From an uncultured Desulfovibrio sp. (lineage in GTDB: Bacteria; Desulfobacterota; Desulfovibrionia; Desulfovibrionales; Desulfovibrionaceae), in NCBI RefSeq assembly GCF_944324505.1, contig NZ_CALUWO010000002.1, positions 62,001-126,000 of the forward strand: a stretch of DNA of 64,000 bases, written 5' to 3'. How positions within the stretch are numbered: the first letter of the stretch is position 1; each line of letters starts with the position of its first letter. This document shows positions 63,684 to 64,000 of this stretch, one piece after another. The notes under the pieces are model-generated. The model did no database searches and was not told the origin of the DNA. It saw only the letters and a program-made list of their open reading frames with translations. The translations under genes and the position numbers were made by a program.

Positions 63684-64000
63684 ATGAAAAAACTGCTTCT
63701 GGCCTGCGCCGCCCTGCTCGGTTCCGTTTCTCTGGCCGTTTCCGCCCATGCCGGCGGCACCATTGTGGTGGGGGCCTCTCCCACGCCGCATGCCGAAATC
63801 CTGGCCGAAGCCGCCAAGCTGCTCAAGCCGCAGGGCTATACCCTGAAAATCGTGGAATATTCCGACTATGTGCAGCCCAATGTGGCCCTGGACAGCAAGG
63901 AACTGGATGCCAACTACTTCCAGCACAAGCCCTACCTGGACGACTTCAATGCCCAGAAGGGCACCAAGCTGGTCTCCCTCGGCCCCGTGCATTACGAACC
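63684..64000 (+). CDS. metQ: methionine ABC transporter substrate-binding protein MetQ, 5' part
   Basis: The first 105 codons of a NlpA/MetQ periplasmic binding protein; the window ends before the stop. A signal peptide (MKKLLLACAALLGSVSLAVSA) is followed by the mature start IVVGASPTPHAEIL, the YTLKIVEYSDYVQPN strand, and the ELDANYFQHKPYLD methionine-binding segment. There is no lipobox Cys at the usual place, so it may be a soluble form. It lies 72 bases after metI. Confidence 0.93.
   Translation, partial: MKKLLLACAALLGSVSLAVSAHAGGTIVVGASPTPHAEILAEAAKLLKPQGYTLKIVEYSDYVQPNVALDSKELDANYFQHKPYLDDFNAQKGTKLVSLGPVHYE

Overview
The window reads as chromosomal DNA of a GC-rich, Gram-negative sulfate reducer of the Desulfovibrionaceae. 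This is inferred from the high GC content, an outer membrane Tol-Pal system, many small ferredoxin or Cys-rich proteins, molybdenum genes, a free-standing IMP cyclohydrolase, and several small proteins of a kind I associate with Desulfovibrio. No prophage, plasmid, CRISPR or complete insertion sequence is visible. Genes sit on both strands in short operons separated by clear hairpin terminators.

Layout. 0-5 kb: the 3' end of a penicillin-binding protein 2 gene and rodA (cell elongation), an RND-type adaptor lipoprotein without its pump, and speA (arginine decarboxylase). 5-9 kb: a small gene behind a Fur-like promoter, an OppF-type ATPase translationally coupled to cobT, and a DegP/HtrA protease. 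9-13 kb: a MITE-like palindromic element, a 2[4Fe-4S] ferredoxin, a YkgJ-type Cys cluster protein, a small conserved protein, a TPR protein and exonuclease III. 12.5-16.6 kb: IMP cyclohydrolase, hflX (apparent ATT start), a YbaK-like deacylase and a lipoprotein. 16.8-19.3 kb: a CDP-glucose branch (rfbF, rfbG, epimerase-like cupin). 19.5-24 kb: an EamA transporter, ddl, an HD protein, mltB, and an S24-type regulator lacking both catalytic residues. 24-29.4 kb: hflC, hflK, RNase J, a TolC-like channel. 29.7-34.7 kb: tolQ-tolR-tolA-(tandem TonB_C-like protein)-tolB-pal. 34.9-37.4 kb: a D-2-hydroxyacid dehydrogenase, an amidohydrolase and the small SRP RNA. 37.6-42.9 kb: a sigma54 response regulator, histidine kinase, pgi, a double Cys-motif protein and a YchJ protein. 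43-50 kb: an MFS transporter, two exported or anchored unknowns, cstA, thiD, truA. 50.6-55.7 kb: a lipoprotein, a HAD phosphatase, and a four-gene cassette (acyltransferase, KdsB-like cytidylyltransferase, SDR epimerase, HpaI-type aldolase). 56-59 kb: CGGC protein, flavodoxin/ferredoxin fusion, double TOBE molbindin, a 115-aa protein behind a second-strand Fur-like promoter, and a divergent MoaE. 59.2-64 kb: secA and metN-metI-metQ (metQ cut by the window end).

Most of the window is housekeeping. The parts that deserve attention are the ulosonic-acid-like cassette with its terminator-ended leader RNA (52.4-56 kb), the catalytically dead S24 regulator embedded in the hflK-hflC-mltB operon, the extra TonB_C-like protein in the tol operon, and three Fur-like palindromes that each fill the spacer of a sigma70-type promoter (5.4, 46.7 and 58.5 kb). 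All calls come from reading the sequence; no database search was run.
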